Notes under the pieces: generated by a model
The model's database searches: none
Seen by the model: only the letters and a program-made list of their open reading frames with translations
What the model was told of the DNA's origin: nothing
Program-made: the position numbers and the translations under genes
Shown here: one piece after another, positions 1 to 6,446 of the stretch
Layout of the letters: every line of letters begins with the position of its first letter
How positions within the stretch are numbered: position 1 is the first letter of the stretch
Origin: Gammaproteobacteria bacterium HGW-Gammaproteobacteria-14
Lineage (GTDB): Bacteria; Pseudomonadota; Gammaproteobacteria; Pseudomonadales; Alcanivoracaceae
DNA: 9,754 bases
Direction of reading: 5' to 3'
Assembly (NCBI GenBank): GCA_002840115.1
Contig: PGZG01000062.1
Coordinates: 1-9,754 of the forward strand

Positions 1-151
1 ACACGGCATAGAGCGAACCCAGGATCAGGCCCGCCGCTGTGACAGCAGCGATCAAATAGCGATTATCAAGCAGTAGCCCCCACAGTTTCTGAAGGTCGAT
101 TTCATCGTTTTGAAAACGCTGCAATGGAATGTTTGCATCCGTGTTGGACAT
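1..151 (-). CDS. wzc: Wzc-type polysaccharide co-polymerase / tyrosine autokinase, N-terminal fragment
   Basis: Only the first 50 codons lie in the window; the gene runs off position 1. The translation starts MSNTDANIPLQ, continues with DEIDLQKLWGLLLDNR and enters a hydrophobic stretch at about residues 31-50 (LIAAVTAAGLILGSLYAV). This is the usual opening of a Wzz/Wzc chain-length domain: a short cytoplasmic tail with a D-L-x-x-L-W motif, then the first inner-membrane helix. In the family, Wzc spans the inner membrane, sets polymer length together with the Wza channel, and autophosphorylates a C-terminal tyrosine cluster that Wzb dephosphorylates. The ATG at 151-149 is preceded by AGGA about nine bases upstream and lies 15 bases after the wzb stop, so it is probably co-transcribed with wzb. 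The kinase domain cannot be seen, so a Wzz-only protein is not excluded, but the wza-wzb context favours full Wzc. Confidence 0.85.
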   Translation of the reverse strand, partial: MSNTDANIPLQRFQNDEIDLQKLWGLLLDNRYLIAAVTAAGLILGSLYAV

Positions 152-166
152 TAATCTGATTCCTGT

Positions 167-595
167 TTAAAGACGCGCCAGCCAAGCTGTGCTGGCGCGT
201 TCAATCAATTCATACACATGCTCAAAGGTGTCACGATCACGCCGATAAGGGTCGGGAATATCTGCACCACCACTCCAGTGATCCAGTAAAAATACTTTAC
301 CGCTAGCCGCAGGATATCGTTGCATCAGCTCATTACGCTGTCGCTTTTCCATAACCAAGAGCAGGTCCGCGGTATTGCTTATAAGGCTGTCCAGCTGGCG
401 CGCCTGATGAGAAGGACAGTGCAGCCCTCTACTCTCTGCGACTTCCCGTGCCAGTGGCGCCATATCTTGCCCAACAACCGCAATCAGACCGGCAGAGCTA
501 ATCTGTTTTCCCGGCACGCCAGCAGCAAGGATGGCCGCGGCGGTCGGGCTACGGCAAATATTGCCATCACATATAACCACTATTCGGTTAAACAC
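167..595 (-). CDS. wzb: Low-molecular-weight protein tyrosine phosphatase, Wzb type
   Basis: Predicted cytoplasmic phosphatase of 142 residues, close to the roughly 147 of E. coli Wzb. The N-terminus carries the signature loop C-D-G-N-I-C-R-S, with nucleophile Cys9 and Arg15 of the C-x5-R motif. The general-acid motif D-P-Y is at residues 115-117. In capsule and exopolysaccharide systems Wzb removes phosphate from the C-terminal tyrosines of Wzc, and this cycling is needed for polymer assembly. The start is a GTG at 595-593, three bases after the wza stop; it puts the catalytic loop at the standard distance from the N-terminus (MFNRIVVIC). An AGG about nine bases upstream lies inside the end of wza, so translation is probably coupled. 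Arsenate reductase or a general phosphatase of the same fold is possible on fold alone, but the wza/wzc neighbours make the Wzb role strong. Confidence 0.93.
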   Translation of the reverse strand: MFNRIVVICDGNICRSPTAAAILAAGVPGKQISSAGLIAVVGQDMAPLAREVAESRGLHCPSHQARQLDSLISNTADLLLVMEKRQRNELMQRYPAASGKVFLLDHWSGGADIPDPYRRDRDTFEHVYELIERASTAWLARL

Positions 596-598
596 GCC

Positions 599-1717
599 TT
601 ACAACCTGTCTAATTCACGCTCGGTGCGCACACCAAGGAACAGCGCGCTTACCGTTGGCAACAGGTTGCTGATAATCCGATTCCAGCGAGCAATAGGCGC
701 CGCGGTAACATACACAATATCCCGGGGCTGCATTTCAAAGTGATCCGCCAGCACCAACGCGGTGGCACTGCGAGCATTTAACTGAAAGACATGAATCCGT
801 GGTTCACCATTTTCTTCCACTGCACGCAATACAAAAATACCACGAGCATTGGCAGATAATTCATTGATGCTACCCGCATCCGCCAGAGCACCAGCCAGCG
901 AAAGCCCATTACGGTCCATCATGACCTTACGTGGCTGACGCACTTCGCCGAGTACAAAGACCTTGCTGTCATCGTTGCGCGACACATGCAGCACATCGCC
1001 ATGCTGCAGCAACACATTAACGCTGGTATCTCCTTGCAGATAAAGTGCTGCCAGCGACAAAAGATATTCTTGCCCATTACGGGTCAGGGTCACTCGGCGC
1101 CAATCTGCTTCTGGTAAAAAATCGCCGGAGGCACTAATGGCATCAATTACCCGCAACGGAACATTACTGACAGGTAATGGACCAGGGCTACTCACTGCTC
1201 CAGTGATATAAACCCGCTGTGAACGAAACGCCGCGACAGTAACGTCCACTTGCGGAGATTCGATATAACGACGGAGCTTCTCGGTGATCTGTTCACGGAT
1301 GGTGGCAACATTAAGACCGGCCACCTGAAAACGACCTACATAAGGATAGAAAATGGTGCCATCCGCATGCACCCAGTTGCCTGCTTCCGCAGCGCTACGC
1401 ATGGAGCCCGCCGGAATAGTCAGCTCCGGGTGTCCCCACACCGTGATGCTAAGTACATCCCCAGGGCCAACCCGGTAATCGTACTCCTCCGGCTCCTGAG
1501 TCAGGATCTCCGGCACACTCACCATATCCGGGGCAGTCGGGCTGAGCAATCCGGTATCGATTGCATACACCCGAACAATGTCCGGCAAGGATACGGCATC
1601 ATCACTGGATTTCGGAGATCCCACCTTCAAGTGTGAGCCGGGAAACACGGTGCAACCGCTCAGCAACAACACACTCAGCACCAATAACCCGATACGGCGG
1701 AAATACACTCTTTTCAT
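599..1717 (-). CDS. wza: Outer-membrane polysaccharide export lipoprotein, Wza family
   Basis: Predicted 372-residue lipoprotein (E. coli Wza is 379) forming the outer-membrane channel for capsule or exopolysaccharide. The N-terminus has basic residues, a hydrophobic segment and a lipobox L-L-S-G-C with Cys22 as the lipidated residue. A polysaccharide-export domain follows at about residues 79-165, beginning Y-R-V-G-P-G-D-V-L. Two SLBB-type modules start near R168-V-Y-I-T-G and K252-V-F-V-L-G. A C-terminal segment at about 342-360 (ARWNRIISNLLPTVSALF) matches the amphipathic helix that lines the Wza exit pore. The ATG at 1717 is chosen because it places the lipobox correctly; the frame stays open upstream to 1834, but that part overlaps wzi and has no export-signal features. 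It begins 16 bases after the wzi stop, with only a distant AGGGA upstream, which suggests coupling. wzb follows after three bases. Confidence 0.95.
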   Translation of the reverse strand: MKRVYFRRIGLLVLSVLLLSGCTVFPGSHLKVGSPKSSDDAVSLPDIVRVYAIDTGLLSPTAPDMVSVPEILTQEPEEYDYRVGPGDVLSITVWGHPELTIPAGSMRSAAEAGNWVHADGTIFYPYVGRFQVAGLNVATIREQITEKLRRYIESPQVDVTVAAFRSQRVYITGAVSSPGPLPVSNVPLRVIDAISASGDFLPEADWRRVTLTRNGQEYLLSLAALYLQGDTSVNVLLQHGDVLHVSRNDDSKVFVLGEVRQPRKVMMDRNGLSLAGALADAGSINELSANARGIFVLRAVEENGEPRIHVFQLNARSATALVLADHFEMQPRDIVYVTAAPIARWNRIISNLLPTVSALFLGVRTERELDRL

Positions 1718-1733
1718 AAGGTAGTCACTATCC

Positions 1734-3218
1734 CTAATAACGTGCCGGGCGGTATTCCCAGCTGGCACTAACGGTGCTGCGCTCTGGCAACCCAGCAACC
1801 ATAGGTACATTTTTCGTTGAATGCTGGGCTGCAAGCGTAAAACGTCCCCATGCCAGCGGCAAACGATAACTCAACCCAATAACATCCGTGCGAGTAGCCT
1901 CACTGGCTAACGCCAGTGGTGGCACCGGGCTTAAAGACCCAGGTCTGACCACGCCTTCCTGATTCAGGTTGGCATGCGCCAGAGTAATGCCTAACTCATG
2001 CTGGTTGGCAAAATATTGTCGAAACGCCAATACCAGCACCTCGGCATCGCGCTCCCAAGTGCTGCCCATATTGCGGCTCTTGTAACGCAAACCGGTTACA
2101 TAATTCATGTGCTCATAGGCGACACCGGGAAGCTTTTCACTAAGCCAGGCGCCAACCAGAGTATTACTGGCTTCAAGCACCCAGCGCTGGCTGCCCCGAC
2201 CAATATGACTACCAAGCTCCGCCCCCGCGAGGTAGATATACTTGGCAGGCATCATTCCAGCCTCATCTTCGCCAATCATCTGGCCATACAAAGCCAGTGT
2301 ATTCTCCCCCAGTAACCGACTGTAACGGACATCAAAACCAGCCATCTGATCGCTCGGGTCGTCTTGATTACTGGCAAACCCGCTGCTTTCAGCATTGTCC
2401 CTCCCCACCAGAGCATAAAAGAAAGTATCAGCCCCTTTGGGACGACCTTCCCCTGCCCACTGGATAGTCCTGCTCAAGCCGATTTCGAGACTACTGGCGG
2501 GCTTGAAACTGGCTCGCATACCAATCAGCTGGCTGCGCGCCGGGTCCCGTTGATGCTCTAGCTGGGCAACGAAGATATTTGCCTGCCAATGACCGATCCA
2601 GCTCAGCCAACGACTCTGAAACGGGGTACTCTCCATTCGGCTAATAAACACCGCAGGCGCCGGGCGGGCATTGTGGGACAACACCAGTGAGCTTTGCCAG
2701 CCCGGCCCCCACCAACGATCCACGGCACCAACCCCCAGCGCCCAGTTACCCATGGCGGCGGCCATATAGCTGCCATCAAGACGGCCTTTATCCTGCTCAC
2801 TATCAGCAAAGCTGGCGTCGAGGCGGGCATCAAACCGCGTACTACTGAGACCGACACTGGCACTGACCATCGCCCGCTCTCGGGGGCTAGCCGCAAAACC
2901 TCGCCACAGCATGGGCTCATTAGCGCCACTTAAAGTAACGCCGTATCGCGGGCCGCTGCCTGTGGCGCGGGCGCGTTCGTCCAGTACATAGCGACGCGCT
3001 GCATTACGACAATGTTCGGGGAGGTCCGCATGATCAAGGGCGCTGAGATCCGTCCAGGCCAGCGGCCAAGTGGTGACCGGCACGGAAAGGCACTGCTGAT
3101 CTGCCAGTTGCTGAATACTGTGACGAAGCTTTTCATCGTCCGCCGGGGTCCACCAGCCTGCGTTAGCCAGAAGCGGGAAGAACACCAGAAAACCACTTAA
3201 CAGACGTAAGAAAATCAA
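1734..3218 (-). CDS. wzi: Capsule assembly protein Wzi family, outer-membrane beta-barrel
   Basis: Predicted 494-residue outer-membrane protein, close to E. coli Wzi (479). A signal peptide of about 20 residues (MIFLRLLSGF..., ending L-A-N-A) precedes a mature start G-W-W-T-P. The following D-D-E-K-L-R-H-S-I-Q-Q-L-A-D and T-W-P-L-A-W-T-D-L segments are typical of this family's N-terminal helical part. The rest alternates short polar and aromatic stretches as expected for a barrel, and ends in Tyr. In E. coli K30, Wzi is a lectin that anchors capsule to the cell surface. No ATG lies near the signal peptide. I chose TTG at 3218-3216 because AGGGA sits five bases upstream; TTG at 3242 would also be in frame and adds eight residues. 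Cys43 and Cys70 could form a disulfide in the mature protein. First gene of the wzi-wza-wzb-wzc unit. Confidence 0.88.
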   Translation of the reverse strand: MIFLRLLSGFLVFFPLLANAGWWTPADDEKLRHSIQQLADQQCLSVPVTTWPLAWTDLSALDHADLPEHCRNAARRYVLDERARATGSGPRYGVTLSGANEPMLWRGFAASPRERAMVSASVGLSSTRFDARLDASFADSEQDKGRLDGSYMAAAMGNWALGVGAVDRWWGPGWQSSLVLSHNARPAPAVFISRMESTPFQSRWLSWIGHWQANIFVAQLEHQRDPARSQLIGMRASFKPASSLEIGLSRTIQWAGEGRPKGADTFFYALVGRDNAESSGFASNQDDPSDQMAGFDVRYSRLLGENTLALYGQMIGEDEAGMMPAKYIYLAGAELGSHIGRGSQRWVLEASNTLVGAWLSEKLPGVAYEHMNYVTGLRYKSRNMGSTWERDAEVLVLAFRQYFANQHELGITLAHANLNQEGVVRPGSLSPVPPLALASEATRTDVIGLSYRLPLAWGRFTLAAQHSTKNVPMVAGLPERSTVSASWEYRPARY

Positions 3219-3223
3219 TGAAT

Positions 3224-3228
3224 TCCCT
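3224..3228 (-). promoter_or_regulatory. Ribosome binding site that decides the wzi TTG start
   Basis: The minus strand reads AGGGA here, five bases before the TTG at 3218-3216. The alternative in-frame TTG at 3242-3240 has no comparable purine run upstream. The choice gives a signal peptide of normal length. Confidence 0.55.
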
Positions 3229-3255
3229 ATCCAATATGGCAACTTCCAAAACCGG

Positions 3256-3261
3256 ATTCTA
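3256..3261 (-). promoter_or_regulatory. Possible -10 hexamer upstream of wzi
   Basis: The minus strand reads TAGAAT, which matches the sigma-70 -10 consensus at five of six positions. It lies about 38 bases upstream of the proposed wzi start. No good -35 hexamer is found at 16-18 bases spacing, and there is no TG extension, so this is weak. It is listed because a polysaccharide unit separated from the upstream genes by about 250 bases would be expected to have its own promoter. Confidence 0.2.
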
Positions 3262-3366
3262 GCGACTCAGCAGACAACATTACAGAGATTGCAGATAACA
3301 GGAGAGCGCTGTCAGCGATTAGGTCTCCACGCTATAAGAAAAAGCACAGCAAGAAAAGAAATGAAC

Positions 3367-3404
3367 CCGAGGCACACAGCCACAGAGAGCCAAGTATGCC
3401 TCGG
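3367..3404 (-). terminator. Candidate intrinsic terminator after the comEA-like gene
   Basis: The minus strand holds a perfect 8-bp inverted repeat, CCGAGGCA at 3404-3397 and TGCCTCGG at 3374-3367, separated by 22 bases. T-rich but interrupted sequence follows (GTTCATTTCTTTTCTTG). It lies 62 bases beyond the comEA stop and before wzi. The long loop and imperfect T tract make it a modest terminator at best, but the position fits the end of the housekeeping transcript. Confidence 0.4.
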
Positions 3405-3466
3405 ATTCTGCTCCGCCACCCAAGGGCTGAATAACTCAGGCCAGGCAGCAAAGGTTAACGCGGGAC

Positions 3467-3784
3467 TTACAACTGGATTCGACCGCGATTTTTATCCACG
3501 GTGCTCGAACCAATCCCTTTGACGTTAACCAAGTCGTCTGCGGACTTGAACGGGCCGTGGGTTTGCCGCCAGCTAACAATATCTTCCGCCCGTTTCAGGC
3601 CAACGCCCTGTAATACTTCGGCCAATTCCGCCGCTGAGGCCTGATTTATATTGACCGCCGGCTGGGACTGGATTGCAGGCTCTTTACCTGCGGCCACGGC
3701 CTGCGTGGATGCCACGCCAAATAACAACGTCACCGCCAGTAAAATCGTGTGCAGAAATGCCTTGGGATTAAATTGCGTGTTCAT
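3467..3784 (-). CDS. Secreted ComEA-type helix-hairpin-helix DNA-binding protein
   Basis: Small protein of 105 residues. An N-terminal signal peptide (hydrophobic core at about residues 10-26, cleavage likely after A-V-A-A at 29-32) is followed by a short Gln/Pro-rich linker. A ComEA-type domain then starts at V-N-I-N-Q-A-S, with two helix-hairpin-helix turns: Q-G-V-G near residues 59-62 and K-G-I-G near 89-92. Secreted single-domain ComEA proteins bind DNA in the periplasm and in some species retract incoming DNA during natural transformation. Many gammaproteobacteria carry such a protein without known competence, so the role here is open. Start choice: an upstream in-frame ATG at 3796 has no Shine-Dalgarno, whereas GAGGTGG lies just before the ATG at 3784. 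It sits 84 bases after pyrF and could be read from the same transcript or have its own promoter. Confidence 0.85.
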   Translation of the reverse strand: MNTQFNPKAFLHTILLAVTLLFGVASTQAVAAGKEPAIQSQPAVNINQASAAELAEVLQGVGLKRAEDIVSWRQTHGPFKSADDLVNVKGIGSSTVDKNRGRIQL

Positions 3785-3868
3785 GGACCACCTCATGTTT
3801 TGTTAAGGGAGCCCATGCTCACATGGCGGCGGCCCTGCTGCTGTAGGCCGCGGGAAGATTTCTCTGTG

Positions 3869-4567
3869 CTACGGAGATTGCAGGCTTTGTATGATTTCCG
3901 CCACTGCCTGTGTCGGCGAATCAGCACGGGTGATCGGTCGCCCAATCACTATATGGCTAACGCCAAGTTGCAGCGCCTCCGGCGGCGTCACGATACGGCT
4001 TTGATCTCCGGCATCACTGCCCGCAGGACGAATTCCGGGCGTGACCTTGAGGAACTCACTACCACAAATGGCGGTTATCATCGGAGCCTCTTGCGCGGAG
4101 CACACCACGCCATCCACACCACAGTCTTTTGCCAACGCGGCCAAACGACTGACCTGATCGGCAGCACTGCCGGCGACACCGATTTCGGCAAGGTCTGCGT
4201 CGCTCATGCTAGTCAATACAGTTACCGCCGTCAGCAATGGTCGCGATGATGCTTTGGCCAGTTCATTGGCCGCAGCCTCCATCATTCGGCGCCCACCGCT
4301 GGCATGAACATTGACCATCCATACCCCAAGGGCGGAAGCACTGCGCAGCGCCGCCGCCACGGTGTTGGGAATATCGTGAAATTTCAGATCCAGAAACAAC
4401 TCGAAACCAAGCGCTTGCAGGGCTTCGACCACGGCAGGCCCTTCCCGGGTAAAAATCTCCTTGCCCACCTTCAGGCGCACAACAGCAGGATCAAGCTGTC
4501 GCGCCAGGGCAACAGCATCATTCAGGCGCGGATAGTCCAACGCCACAATAACCGGTGAAATACTCAT
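3869..4567 (-). CDS. pyrF: Orotidine 5'-phosphate decarboxylase
   Basis: Catalyses the last step of de novo UMP synthesis, decarboxylation of OMP, in the cytoplasm. The 232-residue length suits the bacterial type (E. coli 245). Motifs in order: V-A-L-D-Y-P with Asp11; L-K-V-G-K with Lys33; the catalytic tetrad region F-L-D-L-K-F-H-D-I-P with Asp60, Lys62 and Asp65; V-N-V-H-A-S-G-G; T-V-L-T-S; V-C-S-A-Q-E; T-P-G-I-R-P; and the phosphate-binding I-V-I-G-R-P-I-T near the C-terminus. All key residues are present. The ATG follows the lapB stop directly (TGA then ATG, no gap) with GGGA about seven bases before it, so translation is probably coupled. The lapA-lapB-pyrF order is the same as in E. coli. 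Confidence 0.97.
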   Translation of the reverse strand: MSISPVIVALDYPRLNDAVALARQLDPAVVRLKVGKEIFTREGPAVVEALQALGFELFLDLKFHDIPNTVAAALRSASALGVWMVNVHASGGRRMMEAAANELAKASSRPLLTAVTVLTSMSDADLAEIGVAGSAADQVSRLAALAKDCGVDGVVCSAQEAPMITAICGSEFLKVTPGIRPAGSDAGDQSRIVTPPEALQLGVSHIVIGRPITRADSPTQAVAEIIQSLQSP

Positions 4568-5734
4568 TCAAACTTCCCGATGAGAATGAGGCCGCGAGGT
4601 ACCCCAGTGCTTACAGGATGGACACTGCCATTGTCGACGAGTGGACTCAAAACCACAGTCTCGACACTGGTATGTCACTTTTTGCTGCAATAACTGGTCG
4701 GCCAGACTTTTCAGAATACCCAGCTGCTGATTATCGTTGTTATCGGCAGCCGTAGCATTCATATCGATGATTTTTTTCAGCCCACGCACCGATGGATGGG
4801 TTTTAACGTGATCAGCAATAAACAGGGATGCCGCCTGATCACCAAACTGGAGCCGCAATCGCTCGGACAGCTTGAGCACAATGGCAGTAGACGGAGCCTC
4901 AACGCACAGCCTGCCAAGATACTGGGTAAACTCATCAAGGCGATCCAGCGCTTTGTAGCAAGCTTCCAGATCGTCCAGCACTTCATCGAAAAAACCAGCA
5001 TCTTGCCGACGCACACGCCGCAGGGCACGCAACGCGCTTTCCCAATTCTCCTCAGACATTTCCAGCTGCCCTTGCAGCAAGCTGGCGCGCACACACTGGT
5101 CGTCTAGCTGTAACGCGCGACGCAGAGTGCGGCGGGCAGCGTTACTCTGCCCTTGCTTGATCATCCTCTCTGCCAACTCACAGTTGTATTGAGCCAACAC
5201 CGGAGCGATGGCAGCCTCACTGGACAACAAACGCTCCGCAGTGCTAATTGCGCTATGCCAATCTTTCTCCTGTTCAAAAATGGACAGCAGCATGCGCAGA
5301 ACAGTGCCATTGTGACGGCCGCCCTGCTCAACCAATCGCTGCAGAATATGCTCTGCACGGTCCAGTACGCCGGCACTGAGAAAATCCTGAGCAAGCTCCA
5401 GCTGCACATCACCTCTGGCCGCCTCCGGCAACTGAGGGTGATCCAGCAAATTACTGTGTATCAGGGTGGCGCGGTCCAGCTCACCCCGGCGACGGAACAC
5501 ACGCGCCAAAGCCAAATGGGTTTCAAGGGTGTGTTCACTGACTGCGAGACTTTTCACAAAAACTTCGATGGCCTTGTCCGGCTGCTCACTGAGAAAATAA
5601 TTGAGCCCGCGGATATATTCTCGGGAAAGACCTTCCATTTGCCGGACATGACGACGACGGCCATCCCGGCGACCAAAGAAATAACCAATAGCAATGGCAA
5701 CGAAAAACAGCAGCCACCATTCCGGCTGGTTCAT
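4568..5734 (-). CDS. lapB: LapB (YciM): membrane-anchored TPR protein regulating LPS synthesis
   Basis: Predicted 388 residues, essentially the size of E. coli LapB (389). A single N-terminal membrane helix at about residues 6-20 (WWLLFFVAIAIGYFFG) is followed by a basic stretch, then L-S-R-E-Y-I-R-G-L-N-Y-F-L and a long array of tetratricopeptide repeats from about residue 40 to 330. The C-terminus is a rubredoxin-like metal-binding domain with C-x2-C at 357/360 and C-P-S-C at 371/374. In E. coli LapB, anchored in the inner membrane, brings LpxC to the FtsH protease and so limits lipid A synthesis. The frame stays open to 5857, but the ATG at 5734 is chosen because it yields the standard N-terminus and overlaps the lapA stop as ATGA. 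pyrF follows with no gap. Confidence 0.96.
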   Translation of the reverse strand: MNQPEWWLLFFVAIAIGYFFGRRDGRRRHVRQMEGLSREYIRGLNYFLSEQPDKAIEVFVKSLAVSEHTLETHLALARVFRRRGELDRATLIHSNLLDHPQLPEAARGDVQLELAQDFLSAGVLDRAEHILQRLVEQGGRHNGTVLRMLLSIFEQEKDWHSAISTAERLLSSEAAIAPVLAQYNCELAERMIKQGQSNAARRTLRRALQLDDQCVRASLLQGQLEMSEENWESALRALRRVRRQDAGFFDEVLDDLEACYKALDRLDEFTQYLGRLCVEAPSTAIVLKLSERLRLQFGDQAASLFIADHVKTHPSVRGLKKIIDMNATAADNNDNQQLGILKSLADQLLQQKVTYQCRDCGFESTRRQWQCPSCKHWGTSRPHSHREV

Positions 5735-5979
5735 GGCTGCCGCCCCGCTTTCTGCCGCCTTACTTTCAAGTGACGCGACAACAGCGCAAGTAGAAAACCA
5801 AGCACAAGGCCCGCCGCGAAAGTCAGCAACAAAAGAAATCCCAAAGAACCCTGCCAATTTAGGCCTGGCCAGAGAAAGTTCACAGACACCGGGGAAGAAT
5901 TCACAAACAGGAAGAACAAAAATACGATGGCAAGCGCAGCAAATATCAGGAGGCCGACCGTGGTACCGAGACGGCGCAT
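5731..5979 (-). CDS. lapA: LapA (YciS) family inner-membrane protein
   Basis: Short protein of 82 residues with two predicted membrane helices, at about 6-26 and 46-67. The connecting segment N-S-S-P-V-S-V-N-F-L-W-P-G is typical of the LapA/DUF1049 family, and a basic tail (R-H-L-K-V-R-R-Q-K) should face the cytoplasm. E. coli LapA is about 102 residues, so the C-terminal cytoplasmic part is shorter here. The family acts with LapB in LPS assembly; its exact job is less clear than that of LapB. The ATG at 5979 is preferred over an upstream in-frame start inside ihfB because GGAG lies eight bases before it and the protein then starts right at the first helix. The gene begins 16 bases after ihfB and its TGA overlaps the lapB ATG. 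Confidence 0.92.
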   Translation of the reverse strand: MRRLGTTVGLLIFAALAIVFLFFLFVNSSPVSVNFLWPGLNWQGSLGFLLLLTFAAGLVLGFLLALLSRHLKVRRQKAGRQP

Positions 5980-5995
5980 GGGAAGTTCTCCGTTA

Positions 5996-6328
5996 TCAGC
6001 CCGTACGAGCCGGAGCCAAGGCAATGCTCTCTGATTCCTGCATAGCCTGATTTACACGTTCGCGAAGCTCTTTGCCCGGCTTGAAGTGCGGAACATATTT
6101 GCCCTGCAACTCAACGGAAGCTCCGGTTTTCGGATTACGCCCGACTCGGGGCGCACGGAAATGTAGTGAAAAGCTGCCAAAGCCTCGAATTTCAATACGA
6201 CCGCCCTCAGCCAGCGCGTTCGCCATTTCTTCGATCATGGTCTTGACCGCCAGTTCAACATCACGGGGCGACAACTGTGCTTGACGAGCAGAAATGCGTT
6301 CAATCAATTCTGACTTGGTCAGCGCCAT
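5996..6328 (-). CDS. ihfB: Integration host factor, beta subunit
   Basis: Nucleoid-associated DNA-bending protein; with IhfA it forms the heterodimer that bends specific sites in replication, recombination and promoter control. The sequence opens M-A-L-T-K-S-E-L-I-E-R and carries R-I-E-I-R-G-F-G-S-F-S-L-H at about residues 44-56. The beta-ribbon arm is R-N-P-K-T-G with the intercalating Pro66, and the end of the fold is Y-V-P-H-F-K-P-G-K-E-L. The beta-type motifs distinguish it from HU and IhfA. At 110 residues it is about 16 longer than the 94-residue E. coli protein; the excess is a C-terminal tail (ending S-I-A-L-A-P-A-R-T-G). The ATG at 6328 has GGGGGA six bases upstream. Downstream of rpsA, as in E. 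coli, but with a REP pair in between. Confidence 0.97.
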   Translation of the reverse strand: MALTKSELIERISARQAQLSPRDVELAVKTMIEEMANALAEGGRIEIRGFGSFSLHFRAPRVGRNPKTGASVELQGKYVPHFKPGKELRERVNQAMQESESIALAPARTG

Positions 6329-6355
6329 ACCTTATCCCCCGTTAGTGCCTTTGCA

Positions 6356-6426
6356 AAAACGACCTGCAGGAGCGGCCTTGACCGCGATTTTTCTAAACCT
6401 CGCGGCCAAGGCCGCTCCTACGGGTC
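6356..6426 (-). terminator. REP hairpin plus T run, possible terminator or attenuator after rpsA
   Basis: In the direction of transcription the REP pair would fold into one long GC-rich hairpin, which is followed after its last base by G and then five T residues (6360-6356). This is the layout of an intrinsic terminator and it starts 20 bases after the rpsA stop codon. It could end most rpsA transcripts, or protect the 3' end of the abundant S1 message, while letting some transcription reach ihfB. The structure is seen; the activity is inferred. Confidence 0.5.
6361..6426. repeat. Head-to-head REP pair (BIME-like inverted repeat) between rpsA and ihfB
   Basis: Two 27-base arms face each other, at 6361-6387 and 6400-6426, across a 12-base loop. 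The right arm read on the minus strand matches the left arm at 24 of 27 positions. Both contain AGGAGCGGCCTTG followed by CCGCGA, the pattern of REP sequences dispersed between genes in Pseudomonas and related bacteria. Each single arm can also fold on itself through GCGGCC/GGCCGC (perfect in the right arm). Paired inverted REPs are the form mobilised by REP-associated transposases (RAYT) in other species; no such gene is in this window. Whether this genome carries many copies cannot be judged from here. Confidence 0.88.
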
Positions 6427-6446
6427 GCTCTTGCAGTAGCGTTTTC

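Noticed and set aside
1718..1834. Longer wza starting at 1834
   Set aside because: The extra 39 codons lie inside wzi in another frame and would push the lipoprotein signal into the middle of the protein.
3219..3466. JUMPstart/ops element (GGCGGTAG) expected before E. coli-type capsule genes
   Set aside because: The nearest match on the minus strand is GGTGGCGGAGC, which differs at the informative positions. No RfaH-type element can be supported.
3289..3522. Plus-strand open frame of 77 codons covering the gap before wzi
   Set aside because: It begins with TTG, has no ribosome site, shows no domain and overlaps the end of the comEA-like gene on the opposite strand.
3829..3851. GCGGCC/GGCCGC stem between pyrF and the comEA-like gene as a terminator
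   Set aside because: Only six base pairs with an 11-base loop and no T run after it in the direction of transcription. It probably reflects GC-rich sequence.
5153..5773. Plus-strand open frame of about 200 codons opposite lapB and the end of lapA
   Set aside because: lapB is a full-length, clearly recognisable gene on the other strand; the plus frame has no recognisable domain and no convincing start signal.
5735..5857. Longer lapB starting at 5857
   Set aside because: The added 41 residues overlap lapA in another frame, and the ATG at 5734 gives the family's usual membrane-anchor N-terminus.
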